A DNA stretch of 64,000 nucleotides from Margaritifera margaritifera (GCA_029931535.1 JAQPZY010001176.1:1444541-1508540); one strand, 5' to 3'; numbered from the stretch's first letter, positions 1-11,970 are shown. Program-made: numbers and translations. Notes: generated from the letters alone by a model not told the origin.

Positions 1-560
1 TGTTTACTACTCCGGAAGCTACATTTTTTTATCTGATTTGGATCAAACTTGAAATATTGGTTTATATCATCAAGATCTTGGATGAGTTTGATAATGAGCG
101 AGATCCTTGCATATTGATAATGTAGTTTTTCATCTGATTGGCTGAGCTTGTTACTACTCTATCAGCCATATTTTTGATCTGATTTTGATCAAACTTGGAA
201 CATATTCTTCCATCATCAGGATCTTGGACTGTTTGAATAATGAGTGAGATTGATGCATATTAATGTGGTGATCTTGCATCTGATTGACTGGGCTTCTTAC
301 CACTTTTGAAGCCTTAGTTTTGTACCTGACTATGATATGGGTTTATATCATCAAGATCTTGGTTGGTTTTGAAAGTAAGCATGTTCAGTGCTTATTAAAG
401 AGTGATCTTACATCTCATTTTCAGAGATTGTTACCAGTCTTGAAGCCATTTTTTTGATCCTTTGGATTTTTTATCATTGAGGTCATGGAAAACTTAGATT
501 ATGAGCAAGAGATTATGCATATTAATTGTGCCTCTATCTTTTTATGATTGCATCTAAAGC
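1..560. repeat. Degenerate ~146-bp tandem repeats, family 1
   Basis: Three to four decayed copies of a unit that contains GATCAAACTTGGAA, then CATCAAGATCTTGG about 27 bp later, then GATAATGAGCGAGATC and CATCTGATTGGCTGAGCTTG. The GATCAAACTT block is at 41 and 187 (146 bp apart). The ATCAAGATCTTGG block recurs at about 68, 214 and 348. The same family is seen at 47.4-48.4 kb and as a fragment inside half-unit B of the large array. No coding potential is visible. Confidence 0.75.
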
Positions 561-959
561 AACATTGTAAGTTAGCTTTTCAGTAGAATAAAATCTAAAG
601 AACCATCTTAAGACGATGGATTACAGTAACACCCATGAAAAATGTTAATTCTTTAAAAATTCAAACATGGAAAAATATTGAGACAAATAATTTTATTTTT
701 CTTCCATGAATTTGAACTTGTGCTATTTCTCAAAATCAAAATGTTTGTGATTTTATACATTTATTCTTATACTCTGTATTTTCATTTGTTCAGGTGAAAA
801 ATCTTTTATCAAAAATATTAAATAATATAGGATAGATCTTGTATATCAAAAGGTTGCTTTACTGACACCAGAGTTGTAGTGGATGAGGATAGGTATACTA
901 AACAATCTACAGTACAGCATTAGGATAATAGTGATAAAACTGATGGAATTTTGTTTCTA
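561..959. other. Unassigned AT-rich stretch
   Basis: No ORF, RNA gene or clear repeat recognised. Confidence 0.4.
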
Positions 960-1625
960 AACTTCATTATTTACCTTAAAATCAATTTATCATTATCATT
1001 CAATAAATAGCATTTTATTCAGAAGAAAAACTGTTTAAGCCACCGTATTGTTTCTAATATTCATTTTACATCCTATGAAAGAAGACTATTACTAGACCCA
1101 CTTATGGGATGGTCATGGTCAAATGAGACCAATCCATTTGTGAACTACAAAATAGACACTGATTCCATATTTATTTTCAATTATCATAACCTTAAAGATT
1201 TTGAAATTTGATTATTAAAGACTCAAAAACTGAGCGCATATGAGCTTTCTATCAAAGTGGTTTGTATACAGAAACTAAACATCTTTGTAATTATATACCT
1301 GGCATTTTTATAAACAACAAAAGGATCAGAATTTAATGTAAAATAAAACTTGGGTAATTCATTGTTTGAGTTACACTACAGTTATGGAAATAGCCTGTGT
1401 TTGAGGAAATGATGAATAGTAACCTAATGGCTAAATACAAGTCTCTGTGAGTAACTCTTTAGGAACATTAATTTTCTTGGAAATTACCAAGAGCAGGTAA
1501 AAACACAGCTCTCCCATTTTACTATGCTTGAATTTTCTAAACTTTTGGAGACTTCAGGTAAATTAAATAATGCTAACACCCAAATTATTCAGAAGAGAAA
1601 TTTATAAAAACTCAAACAATGAAAA
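960..1625. repeat. Diverged dispersed or duplicated segment, copy 1
   Basis: This segment aligns by eye, in the same order, with about 9000-9785. Shared blocks include ATCCTATGAAAG.AGACTATTACT, AAAAGGATCAGAATT, GTGAGTAACTCTT.GGAACATT and ATTATTCAGAA.GAG.AATTTATAAAA. It carries no recognisable protein. It may be a non-autonomous element or an old local duplication. Confidence 0.6.
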
Positions 1626-2186
1626 AAAGTTATATTTTCAAGTGATACAATTTTGATATGTTTTACATTAAGTAAGATTAACTGAGTGTTTGTCAAAACT
1701 TTGATATAAGCTGCAATTTCTGCTTCAATGCCTGTGCTGAAAGGTTCTGCTGTAACACAGACCTTTGTAATTCGCTCTGCTTTCCATATGGAGGGTGACC
1801 AATTTTGTGGTGACATATTTCCCCCTGGTAATGAATGATTTTCTCAAAGTGACTGAGTGGTTTGATGATGCAAGAGTAAATCACATTGATTTGTAATTTA
1901 AGGAACTGTTAACTGTGTTAGAGAGTTTTAGGAAGTGGTGTTTGACTCGTCCAGAGCTATTGGTCATATAAAGCATAGTGCTTTTGCCAGGAACAAAATA
2001 GAGAGATAGTAGATGTTCAAGCCAACTTGGTTTGATACAACAAGATTCTGCTGTATATCTAAAATTTGTATAAAATATGTACAAAATATGTAGAAACTTC
2101 GCCTATGTATGTATTTACCACAACTTAGATTTTACTGTTTGCTGATGAAAATAATGCTCATATTTAATTATGCCACTCTCTTATAG
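1626..2186. other. Unassigned; ends in the splice acceptor of the 2187 exon
   Basis: Two overlapping minus-strand reading frames between about 1590 and 1884 look weakly protein-like, but I could not match them to a family. The stretch ends with TGCCACTCTCTTATAG, a good pyrimidine-rich acceptor (AG at 2185-2186). It is probably intron of the gene whose exon begins at 2187. Confidence 0.4.
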
Positions 2187-2490
2187 ATCAATAATGACTC
2201 AGAGGATGCTTTCTTCAATCTGGATTTGGAAAGGAAAGTTTTAAGGGAATGTATTGAGGATATCAAACAGGAACTTGGTGAACACAGGAACAAAGTTGAG
2301 AAAAGCATTGATGCTTTGAAAGAGGAATTCAGAGAATGTCAGAAGAATGCCATACAATCACTAGAGGAAAAAATGGACACAAAGTTAGAAGAACAAGATG
2401 AAAGATGCAGACAGATGATAGATACAAATATGACCCAATTGTTAAAATTAGTAGGGTATGCATCTTCAGCAGGACTAGGTGGAGAACCAG
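2187..2490 (+). CDS. Coiled-coil exon, likely N-terminal part of the STAND NTPase gene
   Basis: The frame is open from the acceptor at 2187 (first codons read I-N-N-D-S-E-D) to a GTAGGG donor at 2491. The ~101 residues are highly charged and heptad-like (ERKVLRECIEDIKQELGEHR and onward to EEKMDTKLEEQDERCRQM), which predicts a long coiled coil. There is no initiator ATG near the start, so the true start is in an upstream exon. The exon is 304 nt and leaves one base of a split codon. That phase fits the acceptors at 11894 (giving GGT) and at 18311 (giving GCT). In the animal nSTAND3 proteins I know, a helical or coiled-coil segment precedes the NTPase, which supports joining this exon to the 18.3-kb locus. 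The joining is an inference; the exon itself looks intact. Confidence 0.65.
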
Positions 2491-3034
2491 GTAGGGTGTA
2501 TATCTCTGTAAATCCAGTTACATGTGCCCTGATAGAGGGTATATATACTTGAGGAACATTGATGGCATGCCATTGCAAGATGCCATTTGTTTGGAACTGT
2601 CATTGTTTTTAGATTACATGCACTGCAGTGGACCTAAGGAAAGTTCAGTGGCTCACCCTTGCAAATCTCCTTGATTTTTACTACAGCTACTCCCCCCCCC
2701 CCATGAAAAAACTCCATAAACCTCCCATTCAAAATATGGATATAATTAAAACTTGGCAAATGCTGCTAATTTTTTTTGCAATTTTTGAAAAACCATATTG
2801 TAATGCGTACATGCATAAGACATTGGCTTTAGGTGATAGAATGCACAGCTAGTGTTTGGAAGATTTCGGGTTAGAGCTCTGGTCCAGCCAGTTTTTACTG
2901 TGGCATTTGGTGGCCAATGTGGACATAAGTCATTTCAAGACCTCTCAGGTGTGATATCACACTGTGTTGAAAAGTAGTTGTTGCTGCAGATGGAGTCATG
3001 AGGATGTGTCTCCTAAATGTGTAACGTATCTAAA
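2491..3034. other. Intron-like sequence with a C-tract
   Basis: Follows the donor at 2491. Contains a C-run at about 2693-2702. No coding signal. Confidence 0.4.
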
Positions 3035-3160
3035 TGGGACATCAGCTCAGATAGCTTAAATTGTAGGGTGCTAGGCTAAGCATTCAGGTGTTCTGGGTTT
3101 GAGTCCTCATCTAGCAGTGCTAAGTTTTCCCCATTACATTTGGCGCAGAGTTTGTAAATC
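3035..3160 (+). repeat. tRNA-derived SINE head
   Basis: A tRNA-like RNA polymerase III promoter is visible. An A-box-like GATAGCTTAAATTGTAGGGTG (about 3050-3070) is followed about 35 bp downstream by the B-box GGTTTGAGTCC (3096-3106). The run then passes into TAGCAGTGC...TTTTCCCCATTAC, which is not tRNA-like. It lacks a folded acceptor stem, so it is called a SINE rather than a tRNA gene. Confidence 0.6.
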
Positions 3161-3701
3161 TTTTTATTCATGGGATACCATTTTTGTCTTGGAGGGATAT
3201 CATCCCTCAAAGCCTATGGCATACTGTCTACTCTCTGTTACTAAAATTAGTTTCTGTTTGTAATAATAAGGCACTATCTATACTTAATCCTTTTGTTCTT
3301 TTTACCTTGTAAGGCCAATCAAAATATGAAAAAGGGACATAACTCAGATTCTTATCCTGAGAGCTGATTACTTGATATAGCTTGACATCTTGTGTTTAGC
3401 CCTTCAAACAATACAGAATTATCTCAATAAAAAATGCTCATGCGCAATTCCTTCAAATATTATTTGAATTCTTCAATTACTTTTCTCTTAAGACATATAG
3501 ACCAGAGAAGATTTGAAACATGTATGCCTTTTTTCTGCAAATTTTCAGATGGCAACAAATTTGGTTTTTTCTTTTTTTGCTGCCCACAAACAATGTAGAC
3601 TACTTCATTTGGTGTCCAAGTATAAACAGATGGAGAAAAACCCTACACCTACAATAGATAATGTATTGCCAATGAAGTAGAAAATCTATTGGGTAATGAA
3701 C
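3161..3701. other. Unassigned stretch
   Basis: AT-rich; no gene, RNA or tandem repeat recognised. Confidence 0.4.
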
Positions 3702-4050
3702 GAAAGGCATGCATTATTTGCTTACTTTTTTGCTACTTGATACTTGAAAGGCAAGCATTATTTGCTTACTTTTTTGCTACTTGATACTTGAAAGGCAGAC
3801 ATTATTTGCTTACTTTTTTGCTACTTGATACTTGAAAGGCAGTAATTATTTGCTTAATTTTTTGCTACTTGATACTTGAAAGGCAGACATTATTTGCTTA
3901 CTTTTTTGCTACTTGATACTTGAAAGGCAGACATTATTTGCTTACTTTTTTGCTACTTGATACTTGAAAGGCAGACATTATTTGCTTACTTTTTTTCTAC
4001 TTGATACTTGAAAGGCAAGCATTATTTGCTTACTTTTTTGCTACTTGATA
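3702..4050. repeat. 44-bp minisatellite, 8 copies
   Basis: The unit contains CATTATTTGCTTACTTTTTT followed by GCTACTTGATACTTGAAAGG. Copies start at 3712, 3756, 3800, 3844, 3888, 3932, 3976 and 4020, exactly 44 bp apart. The last copy is truncated. Copies differ at only a few positions, so the expansion is recent. Confidence 0.95.
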
Positions 4051-7000
4051 TATATCCAGCAACCAGAAAATGCAGCCATACATATATTGGAGATATGATG
4101 TGTGAACTTTACAAAAGAACTGCTTTGTTAGTAATCTACTACCAAACTCTGCTGGATAGATAATCAGGGTTTGTGAAAATCTATACTACCAATGCACTCA
4201 AATTTCATTACTGTGAAAACAAAAGAACAGAAGTTAAAACAAACTAAAAAAGAACATTTCTGAATGAATTGTCATTTTGAAGGTATTTAAGATAAAAATG
4301 CATGTATTTTGGTATTGAGAGTAGAATACATGTATGATGGTAAGTTTTAAGCAACAACAGTAGAGGCATGTGTTGTCTGGAAAATTATAAAGGTTAAATA
4401 CAGCAAGCAACTAGCAAATTTGAATATAGAATCAATATGGAGTTTGATTATTATGTTGTGATTATAAAATAACATGACCTATTATCTGTTGCTCTTCTAT
4501 TCATTTTTTAAAAAGTTGTTTGTCAATTTAAAAACTGGTAAATTAGCTACATGACAGTAACTACTCTTAATCCACTGTGCATAATGCTGGCAACAGTTTT
4601 TGTTTTGTATTGTTTCAAAATTTCTGTAAATTTATTAATCTATATTAACTCATTAATGTATTGTATAATGAGATAAAATAGAGAATCATGGCTGCTAATT
4701 ACAATATAGATATTACTGTTGTCCATAATCAAATCCATCACTATTACACCCAGTTAACAACACAGTTTTGTAATTTGTAGGTCAGAACACTCAGGATATT
4801 TTAGTTTTTGGAAAGAAAATACAAATCAGTATGATTACACATCTTCTGAAACTTTTCTGACATCTGTATGCATTCTCTATCATACTCATATTTCATTCCC
4901 ATGCTGAGCCTCACCTTTAGACAGAGACACTTTCACATGATGACCTGCACAATATTGCAGTCATAAGAAAGGTATCAACATGTGTTTCTTTGATAACAAG
5001 TAACACAAAGTATTTAAAATTAATTTAATTATTGGTAAGTTTATTATAACATTAAAAATATCTTGCTAATAAGCACATGTATGTTTTTTTAAGATAATTA
5101 GGTACCTATTCAAGACTGATTAAGTGAACTTCGTCACTGTTTCATCATTGACAGAGGGGCTTGTGTTGTTGCTTACAGTTTACCTATTAGTAATGCATGT
5201 ACTATTTATTTATATTCTGTTTTTAAGCCATGATACTGTGATTACTGGCAAATTCACTGAAACTTGTGTTAAATTTTTAAGATATTTCACTTCTAGGAAT
5301 GACATTATTGTATTCAGCTTTTACCACTTTTACCTATTTATTATTTTCTATTTGTATTTGAATTCTTTGCTTCTTGTGGAATTTAGACGGGCCCTTCGTA
5401 TGTTGTGTTAAACAACTAATTTTATTGCAGTGTTATCATTGTGTCCTCTTTTTAGCATACTCACATGACAAGTGAAGCACAATTGTGCTATTTGTTAGAA
5501 TTGTACAGTGAAAATCTTACTGCTTCTCCATCTGGATGGGCATATCAACATGGGCATTTTAATAGCAGGAATATATTACCTGCTGTTGCTATTGCCTTTC
5601 TGGACCCACAGTCCCACGTGCAAGCTACATAATTCCTTCCTCTCATTAGTATTGGATTGTTCTAGAACTGAAAAGGACATTATCCCAGTCTGACTCCTAC
5701 ATCACAGCCCACATACTGTACAAATTAACTCATCAAAGATCACCTTCATTCTTAGTTTTAATATGAATTTTGGCATTGCACTTATATTTTTCTTATGACT
5801 GAGTGTTCGTCTCCTCAGTCCTTGCTACATTTTTGTGTTATCTTTGCCTTTTTTGTTAATGTTAGGGTTTTTGTGCCTTGTTTGGTAAGCAGTGTTTTAG
5901 TTTATTGTACCACTTTCGCTGTTTAGGTGCATGGGTAAGTATCGCCTACCCTTTTTTAGTTCTGGATTTTGTTTTTGTTTTTTGCATAAATATTTCTCTT
6001 TCAGAGTATAATGTTGCAAGCTGTGGAAAAGTGTGGGCACAAGAAAACCCCTTAGGACACTCACACTCATGTTAAGCGTGCACTGGGTGTGCATTTATCA
6101 TGTTTGGATGGTTTTCTGATCTGTTACCATTGGAGCAACAAAGACTTGTATAAGGCAAGTAAGAAAGTCCCTTAGGATATCTTATAAAGCCCAAGGATCC
6201 ATGATGTTTGATCCAACGTCATCAGTGCCGATGAGGGATTGATCCTGGGTCCCTCCCAAGGGTGGACTAACACCAGAGAGTGAGTCACACCACCGTTAGG
6301 GAGGAGCATCACCATCTCAAGGTCAGTATTTCAGTGAAGGTGACAACTAAACTGCGCCTTCCTGAAAAGGATGAGCAGCAAATTCGTTGTAGCATATATG
6401 ATGTCCATCAGATCATCATCACCAGACCAGTCTGTGTCCATTGATCGGTCGCTGGACTCTGAACACCGGTCACCGGTCTGCTGAGTTTCACTATTAGCCT
6501 GGAAACAGGGATTGGTTCGATATCCTAGCCTGACTAGGGAAGGGGATGGGATTGGCATCCATCCTTCCCGATGTTCCATTTTAACTTTCAGGGATGTATG
6601 GACACTCCTTCCTGGGAAGTGAGTCCTTCCTCCTCATGGTGCCATGTAGGGCAGATGTTATAGGTCATGAACCTGTTTCATCTCCTTCAGTTTATGACCA
6701 ACAAAAAGGAGGGGAGCTGACACTTTCCCTCTAGACAATCTAGAAGGGATGAGAACTGTTCTCATTTGCCACTAGTAGGGTCTATCTCATCGCCTCCCAT
6801 GAGGGACTTTGGGATGAGGACAACCCTATCTCCATGTTGCCCTCTCCTCAGAGAGACAATAGGAGAGATGGCCCTGCCTCCTCTCAGGAGCGAGTGCAGG
6901 ATGCTGATGCTAGTTCCATAATGGTGAACTGAAATGAGTTCGACTTTAGATAAGGCAATCAATGAAGCTTAATGCTTTATTTCCCCGGACTTGTGCCTGA

Positions 7001-7159
7001 AGGCTTCAGGCTCTGAGGACAAAAAATATTCTCTCCAGGCTGAAGAGACTCTTGGGGGAACCATCTTATTCAGACCTTCTGTCACACCAACATTCTGCAT
7101 TTTTCCAGAACTTACACAGAAGTTTTATCAGTGACAGGAATTTACCAGGTGACAGAAGG
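4051..7159. other. Long stretch without a recognised gene
   Basis: 4051-6180 is AT-rich with only short spurious frames. 6180-7150 is visibly richer in G+C than its surroundings and lies directly upstream of the DIRS-like remnant, so it may be the decayed 5' part of that element. I could not recognise a gag or reverse transcriptase in it. A short acidic minus-strand frame at 6331-6579 has no family match. Confidence 0.4.
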
Positions 7160-8290
7160 GTTAGTCTGTCTCTTCCTTTACTCATCAACCACTGATCTCT
7201 GCATCCAGCTATAGTGTCCACTGTGGGGGATTTGTTCACAATGAGGCTGCAGAGCGACCTCCCATTTAATGTCTCCCCATTCCCAGATCAGAGGACTAGG
7301 GCAGTGGACGTCTTTAGTCTAAGGTGGGATCGTCTGTTTGCATATGCTTTCCCACCTCTCAGAATAATTCAGCAGTTGCTCCACCAAGCCAGGATATCCA
7401 TTGCTGAGCTCATCCTGGTGGCCTCCTTTTTGGCCTCAACAGTCATGGTTCATCAACCTACTTGTATTCTGATCTTCAGAGGTTGGTATCTTGCTCACTA
7501 ATGCCTAGATGGAATCTCTTATGCATTATTTGGGCATTGTCAAGATCCCCTTGCGAACAGTTGAGTGAAGCTTTCTATGAGAACCTTTCTCTTAAAACTG
7601 TCTTTCTACTCTCTTTGGTGTCTATGAGGAGAAGGAGCGAGCTCCATGCTGTCTATGGAAAAGGGTTGTTTATGGTTCAGCGGTAATTATGAGTCAGTTT
7701 TTCATCTTTGTTAACCTGGATTTCTGGCTAAGAATCAACTGCCTTCGCTAGCTATACTTATTATAGAGATCTCCAGTTTCAGTCATATCTGTGCTGGGGA
7801 TGACCAAGATAGACTTCTTTGCGCAGTTAAAACCTTATGGTTTTATTCAGCTTCCTCTAAAGGGAGAAGGAAAGGCCAGAAGTGTCTCTTCCTACCTACT
7901 AAGGGTTCCTCAGATATGTTGGCCTCACTATCAAGAGAGCTTATCAGTCCTTCACTTTGAGGGACCTTTCTTTCATGAGAATTAAAGCCCATGAAGTTAG
8001 GGCTATTGCTACTTCATGGGACTATTTGAATCATGGGACTATTTGAATCATGAGACTATTTGAATCATGCATCTTCTGATGATGTTGTTAGAGCTACTTT
8101 TTGGCATTCTCAGACTACCTTCTCCTCATTTTACCTTCAATCCTTGGCACACTTGAGCAACAGCATTGTTTTGATTGGGCTCGATAATAATGGCACAGTA
8201 AGTGGCTCAACCTTCTACCAGCTTACAGTAGAGATAACTCATACCGTAAGGATAAGTACAATCGTTGTATACCAGATCTGTTAAGGTCAT
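7160..8290 (+). pseudogene. DIRS-like retroelement remnant: RNase H tail plus tyrosine recombinase
   Basis: DIRS elements are retrotransposons that integrate with a tyrosine recombinase instead of a DDE integrase. From about 7190 the frame matches the end of the DIRS RNase H region (WSLHP-like start, then VGDLFTMRL, then VSPFPDQRTRAVDVFSL and AYAFPPL). A second frame (about 7490-7683) carries the recombinase N-terminal part, including SLKTVFLLSLVSMRRRSELH with the family's catalytic-arginine region. The KAHEVRAIATSWDYLNH block (7984-8034) holds the H-x-x-R box. The C-terminal TFWHSQTTFSSFYL (about 8090-8130) holds the expected nucleophilic tyrosine. The reading frame is broken several times. 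One break is a 17-bp triplication at 8014-8064. No reverse transcriptase or termini were found, so this is a dead 3' fragment. Confidence 0.8.
8014..8064 (+). repeat. 17-bp triplication in the recombinase remnant
   Basis: Three tandem copies of TCATGGGACTATTTGAA (the third has one change). The two extra copies add 34 bp. That exactly accounts for the frame change between the H-x-x-R box and the C-terminal Tyr-containing block. Confidence 0.9.
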
Positions 8291-8850
8291 CAGCCTCCAT
8301 CCTTTCTGGTAAATTCACCAGAAGACTAATTATGATATCTAGTTGGTGCAGAATAAAGATAATATCAATTTGACCTCAAAATATGAACATATTTAAAATC
8401 TTGTCACCAATTCTGAATTCATGGTTATATCAACATGGGTTTTAACCAAAAGTCTTCTATTATAGTGTCTAGTTTGTCCTAAATTAAAATAGTGCTGATC
8501 TTACATCCAATATGGCTGCCACAGTGGTTAAGTTTTGAAAATGCTGTCACTCAAGAATATCGAGAAATGGTTTCAACACTCGGCAGTTATAAAGAAGAAA
8601 TGGTTTTATCTTGAAATTTTTGGAAATTCTTTTCAGACAATAGAACATCTGCCCTTCCAGGGACTCTTGTTATATCATTAAAATTTAAGTCCAGAAAGTT
8701 TCTAAATGTGTAAAACAAATGTTGCTATGGCCTAAAAGTCTACTCAGGTCATCTACATATCAATGCCAATATGATTCATTTGTTTACATTGAGCGGTTTT
8801 TGTGAAGTCTTGCAACTTCTTGGGATGAGCAGATGGATGAAAGTATGGAT
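8291..8850. repeat. Degenerate repeats, family 2
   Basis: Shares blocks with 15770-16950: ATATCAACATGGGTTTT, TCACCAGAAGACT, GTCTAGTTTGTCCTAAAT, CATCCAATATGGCTGCCAC and GAAAATCTTGT. About two to three decayed units. Noncoding. Confidence 0.7.
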
Positions 8851-8999
8851 GCATGGACAGACAGAATGAATCAAGTTGTGCCCTCTGCAAACAGTGGAGC
8901 ATACATATTGGTACTATGTTGGTGCTGTACTATATTGTGGTACTGTCAGTAGGATTCTTTACATAACTGGGGGACCAGAGGGATATGTATACATGACAT

Positions 9000-9785
9000 T
9001 ATTTACGTTCTCAACATCTTATTAGTATCATTTGATGAACACAAATTTATTCGGAAGGAAAACCATGCAACCTGCCATTTGGTTTCTAATCTTAATTGTA
9101 GATCCTATGAAAGTAGACTATTACTTAACTACCTGTTTTTGAGATGTTCTGATGGACAAATGAAAATATTTAACTGAAAATGATATTTAATTTCTGGAAT
9201 ATACAAACCATGAAATAGACATCAATTGGCTAATTACTTTGTATCATCTGAACCTTAAATGTACTGGTATAGGAATGTTAAAGTGATCTGATTAATATCA
9301 TTTTCACTTGGAGGCATAAACTTAGTTTAGTCTGCTGTCCTAACAATTACTTAGTCTGACTAGAAAACATCATACACATTTGCTATCAGTTACAGCATTT
9401 TGTGTACAGGAGTAAACACCCTAGAGCAATATAATAGACAATGTAATGAAATGAACATTGACATTTCAGTAAAGACAAAAAGGATCAGAATTAGCCATAA
9501 AATAAGCTTGAAAAATTCATTGCATGTGTTATGCTAACGACATGGTAATATGTGTGTTTGAGAATATGACAATGAAAAGAAAGCCAATGGATAAACGAAA
9601 GTTTCAGTGAGTAACTCTTGGGAACATTTATTTACTTAGAAATTACAAGGGGCAAATATTCAAAACTTTTCTACATTTGGATTTTGGATAAGTTTGGCAA
9701 TCTTGCTGGAATTATTTCTAGTAAATTGAAAAATTCAAACACCAACATTATTCAGAAAGAGCAATTTATAAAACTAAGTGTTTAA
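9000..9785. repeat. Diverged dispersed or duplicated segment, copy 2
   Basis: Collinear with 960-1625 in the same orientation, about 8.1 kb away. Similarity is patchy with indels. See copy 1 for shared blocks. It ends near ATTATTCAGAAAGAGCAATT. Confidence 0.6.
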
Positions 9786-10624
9786 ATTTGTGTAGGTTTT
9801 TACTGTAGTTTGTAAATATGACAATTCAAACAAATAGTAATTTAGGATTTTAACCAAACTTGATTAGTATGTGAGTATATCTTTACAATATCTGAGATGA
9901 GTTCAGTGATCTATTCATGACATCAGGTTTGAGGTCAAAGGTCATGACTAAGGCTTTGTACTGCACTTGTGAACATGTTAATTCAATCTTAAGAAAATGT
10001 ATATTTTTAAAATAACTACCTAACTCAGTATGTTGAAATTTTACAAAATATCTCATATAGTTCCAATCCTTAACAGTTATAAAGAATAAATAGTGGGAAG
10101 AAATGGACTTCTCATGAATTTCTACCAGTTCTTTCTGCCAGTACAGTGTCAGTCCTTCTGAAGGAGTTTTGTTTCATTTATTGGTAATCAAATGCAGTTG
10201 GATACGTTATTGTGTAGTCAACGCTCCGAAGGCTGAGACTTTGGTAATTGTACCTAATTCATGGCTAGTAGGGATGACAATTTGCCATGACTGAACATAT
10301 TACATATATTGTAAACGTTATGAATATGTTGCCTTACTGAAAGGAATCTTTATAAAATAACGTCTCAGTGGAAACTCACAATACACTTCTACTAAGCTGA
10401 CAGAACACGCGCAATAAACTGACAATGCACTAGTGGTAAGATCACTAACGAAAAAGGTAAGGCCAGTATTCATTTCATTCAGTGATTGTGTAATCATGTT
10501 AGTTGATTAAATCATATAAATTTTCAAACTGTGATTATCACATCTTTTGATAAATTTTTTTTACAAGTTTCTTACCACTGTAATTCCAGTGTATTGCCAG
10601 TGTCCAGATTCTTGCTTGTGTATG
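9786..10624. other. Unassigned stretch
   Basis: AT-rich; nothing recognised on either strand. Confidence 0.4.
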
Positions 10625-10812
10625 ATTGTTTCAGTTTGGTGTTTTATGGCACAGCAACACAAGCAAGTTATTTAGTTCCAGAGCAATTGGAATAAAGCAC
10701 CTTGCCCAAGGACACACAATTATAGCTGACCCAGACTAATTCAAATTTAAGGAACGCATCCCTTTGGTCAAGAGTAAGGGATGCCAACCACTGAGCCACC
10801 ATGACTCATGCC
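10625..10812 (-). repeat. SINE-like element, minus strand
   Basis: Read on the minus strand it begins GGTGGCTCAGTGGTTGGCAT (tRNA-like A-box region). It continues to GTGTCCTTGGGCAAGGTGCT, a block widely shared among animal SINEs, and ends GTGCCATAAAACACCAAACT. The B-box is decayed. Confidence 0.6.
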
Positions 10813-11893
10813 TGTATTAATCACATGATAAAACATGCTGGAGGGCAGATTTGGCATATTCTAAATCCCCAATCCTGCAGGGGACATTGGCAGGACAATT
10901 CCCATGTGTATCCAGTGTGTTATCAGAAGCTGGTAATACTCTGGCAATACTACCAGTGATTGTCAGAAATGAATGTTCTCAATAGTGCCATACCAGTCTG
11001 TAGTCAGTGTCTGATTAGAGGTTGCTCATTCAGTCTGGAAAAAGTATTCTCTACTTTTGGCTGCCCAGTGAGATTGGTATATGGGTGTGAAAGGGCAGAT
11101 AAAGCAGCCAAAGCTGCCCTTCAGTCTCCCATTTATGAATATAAGATTCCCTGTACTGCTTTTAAATATTATATAAATTAGAATTTTTTTTTTTTTTGTA
11201 CTTGGCAAAATATGTGGGGAAAAAAATCACCAATCAAGTTTCAAAGCAATAAACTCATTATTGGGGATTGGGATTCATCATATAGAACAAACCAGAGTGA
11301 TGAAGTGGCATAGTTACAGTAACATATAGGAAATACATACAGTAACATATAGGACATATATACCTTGACTAGAGTGCATGTTCTGCCAGTGACTACTGAC
11401 AGTGGAAAGCATTTTGGAGAGTGTATCAACTTCACCCTGTGAGACAGATTCAAATAGTTTGATATGAACTCAATTTAGAAGGTGTAGAAACTATGATGGT
11501 GAGAAAATCTTGAACTTTTTGAGAGAATGTGGATTATATATTAGATTCTGATCATCTGTTTTAAGAATGTAACATTTTGACTTTTATATTTTATTAATTA
11601 TATTTTTACAGGTTTTTTATATCCTTTGCTTTTAACTATAACTTCTAGTATTTCATGTTTGCATTTATTTGGAAGGTTTTATGATCCGAGAGTCATTTTT
11701 GTAGAAGTGATTATATTAATATTGTTAGAACTTGACTTATATTGGCACCATTTAACCATTTTTGTGGTCACATGCTGTTAACCCTACTACTACTACTACT
11801 ATTATCAGATGTAATTCTTCTCATAAGTGAATTTTCAATGTGATATGCTTGCATTATACTTTTATAAATGCAAATCATTATACACTTTTGCAG
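10813..11893. other. Unassigned, intron-like
   Basis: Short spurious frames only. A 28-bp imperfect direct repeat (ACAGTAACATATAGGA) lies near 11316-11356. The stretch ends in TATACACTTTTGCAG, a good splice acceptor (AG at 11892-11893). Confidence 0.4.
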
Positions 11894-11970
11894 GTATTCC
11901 TGGCAGAAGACGAGAAAGTGAGGGTCTAAAGCAATTGTTTCTTGAGAAATTGGTGAAAATGATTGAGTAA
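11894..11970 (+). CDS. Candidate alternative last exon of the coiled-coil gene
   Basis: Begins right after a TTTTGCAG acceptor. If joined to the donor at 2491, the split codon becomes GGT and the frame continues for 25 residues (GIPGRRRESEGLKQLFLEKL, then VKMIE) to TAA at 11968-11970. The basic, helix-like tail suits a coiled-coil protein. AATAAA overlaps the stop (11970-11975), so a polyadenylation signal sits immediately at the end. This would give a short isoform without the NTPase and repeats encoded at 18.3-22.5 kb. It is supported only by phase, splice site and poly(A) signal, so it remains a hypothesis. Confidence 0.4.

Noticed and set aside
1589..1884. Two overlapping minus-strand frames that look slightly protein-like
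   Set aside because: No recognisable family; part lies within the repeated segment or intron. Too weak to call.
3050..3106. Possible tRNA gene (A-box and B-box)
   Set aside because: No acceptor stem or anticodon arm can be paired; the downstream text is SINE-like.
6331..6579. Acidic minus-strand frame in the G+C-rich stretch, looked like a gag tail
   Set aside because: Opposite orientation to the DIRS remnant and no clear family motif.
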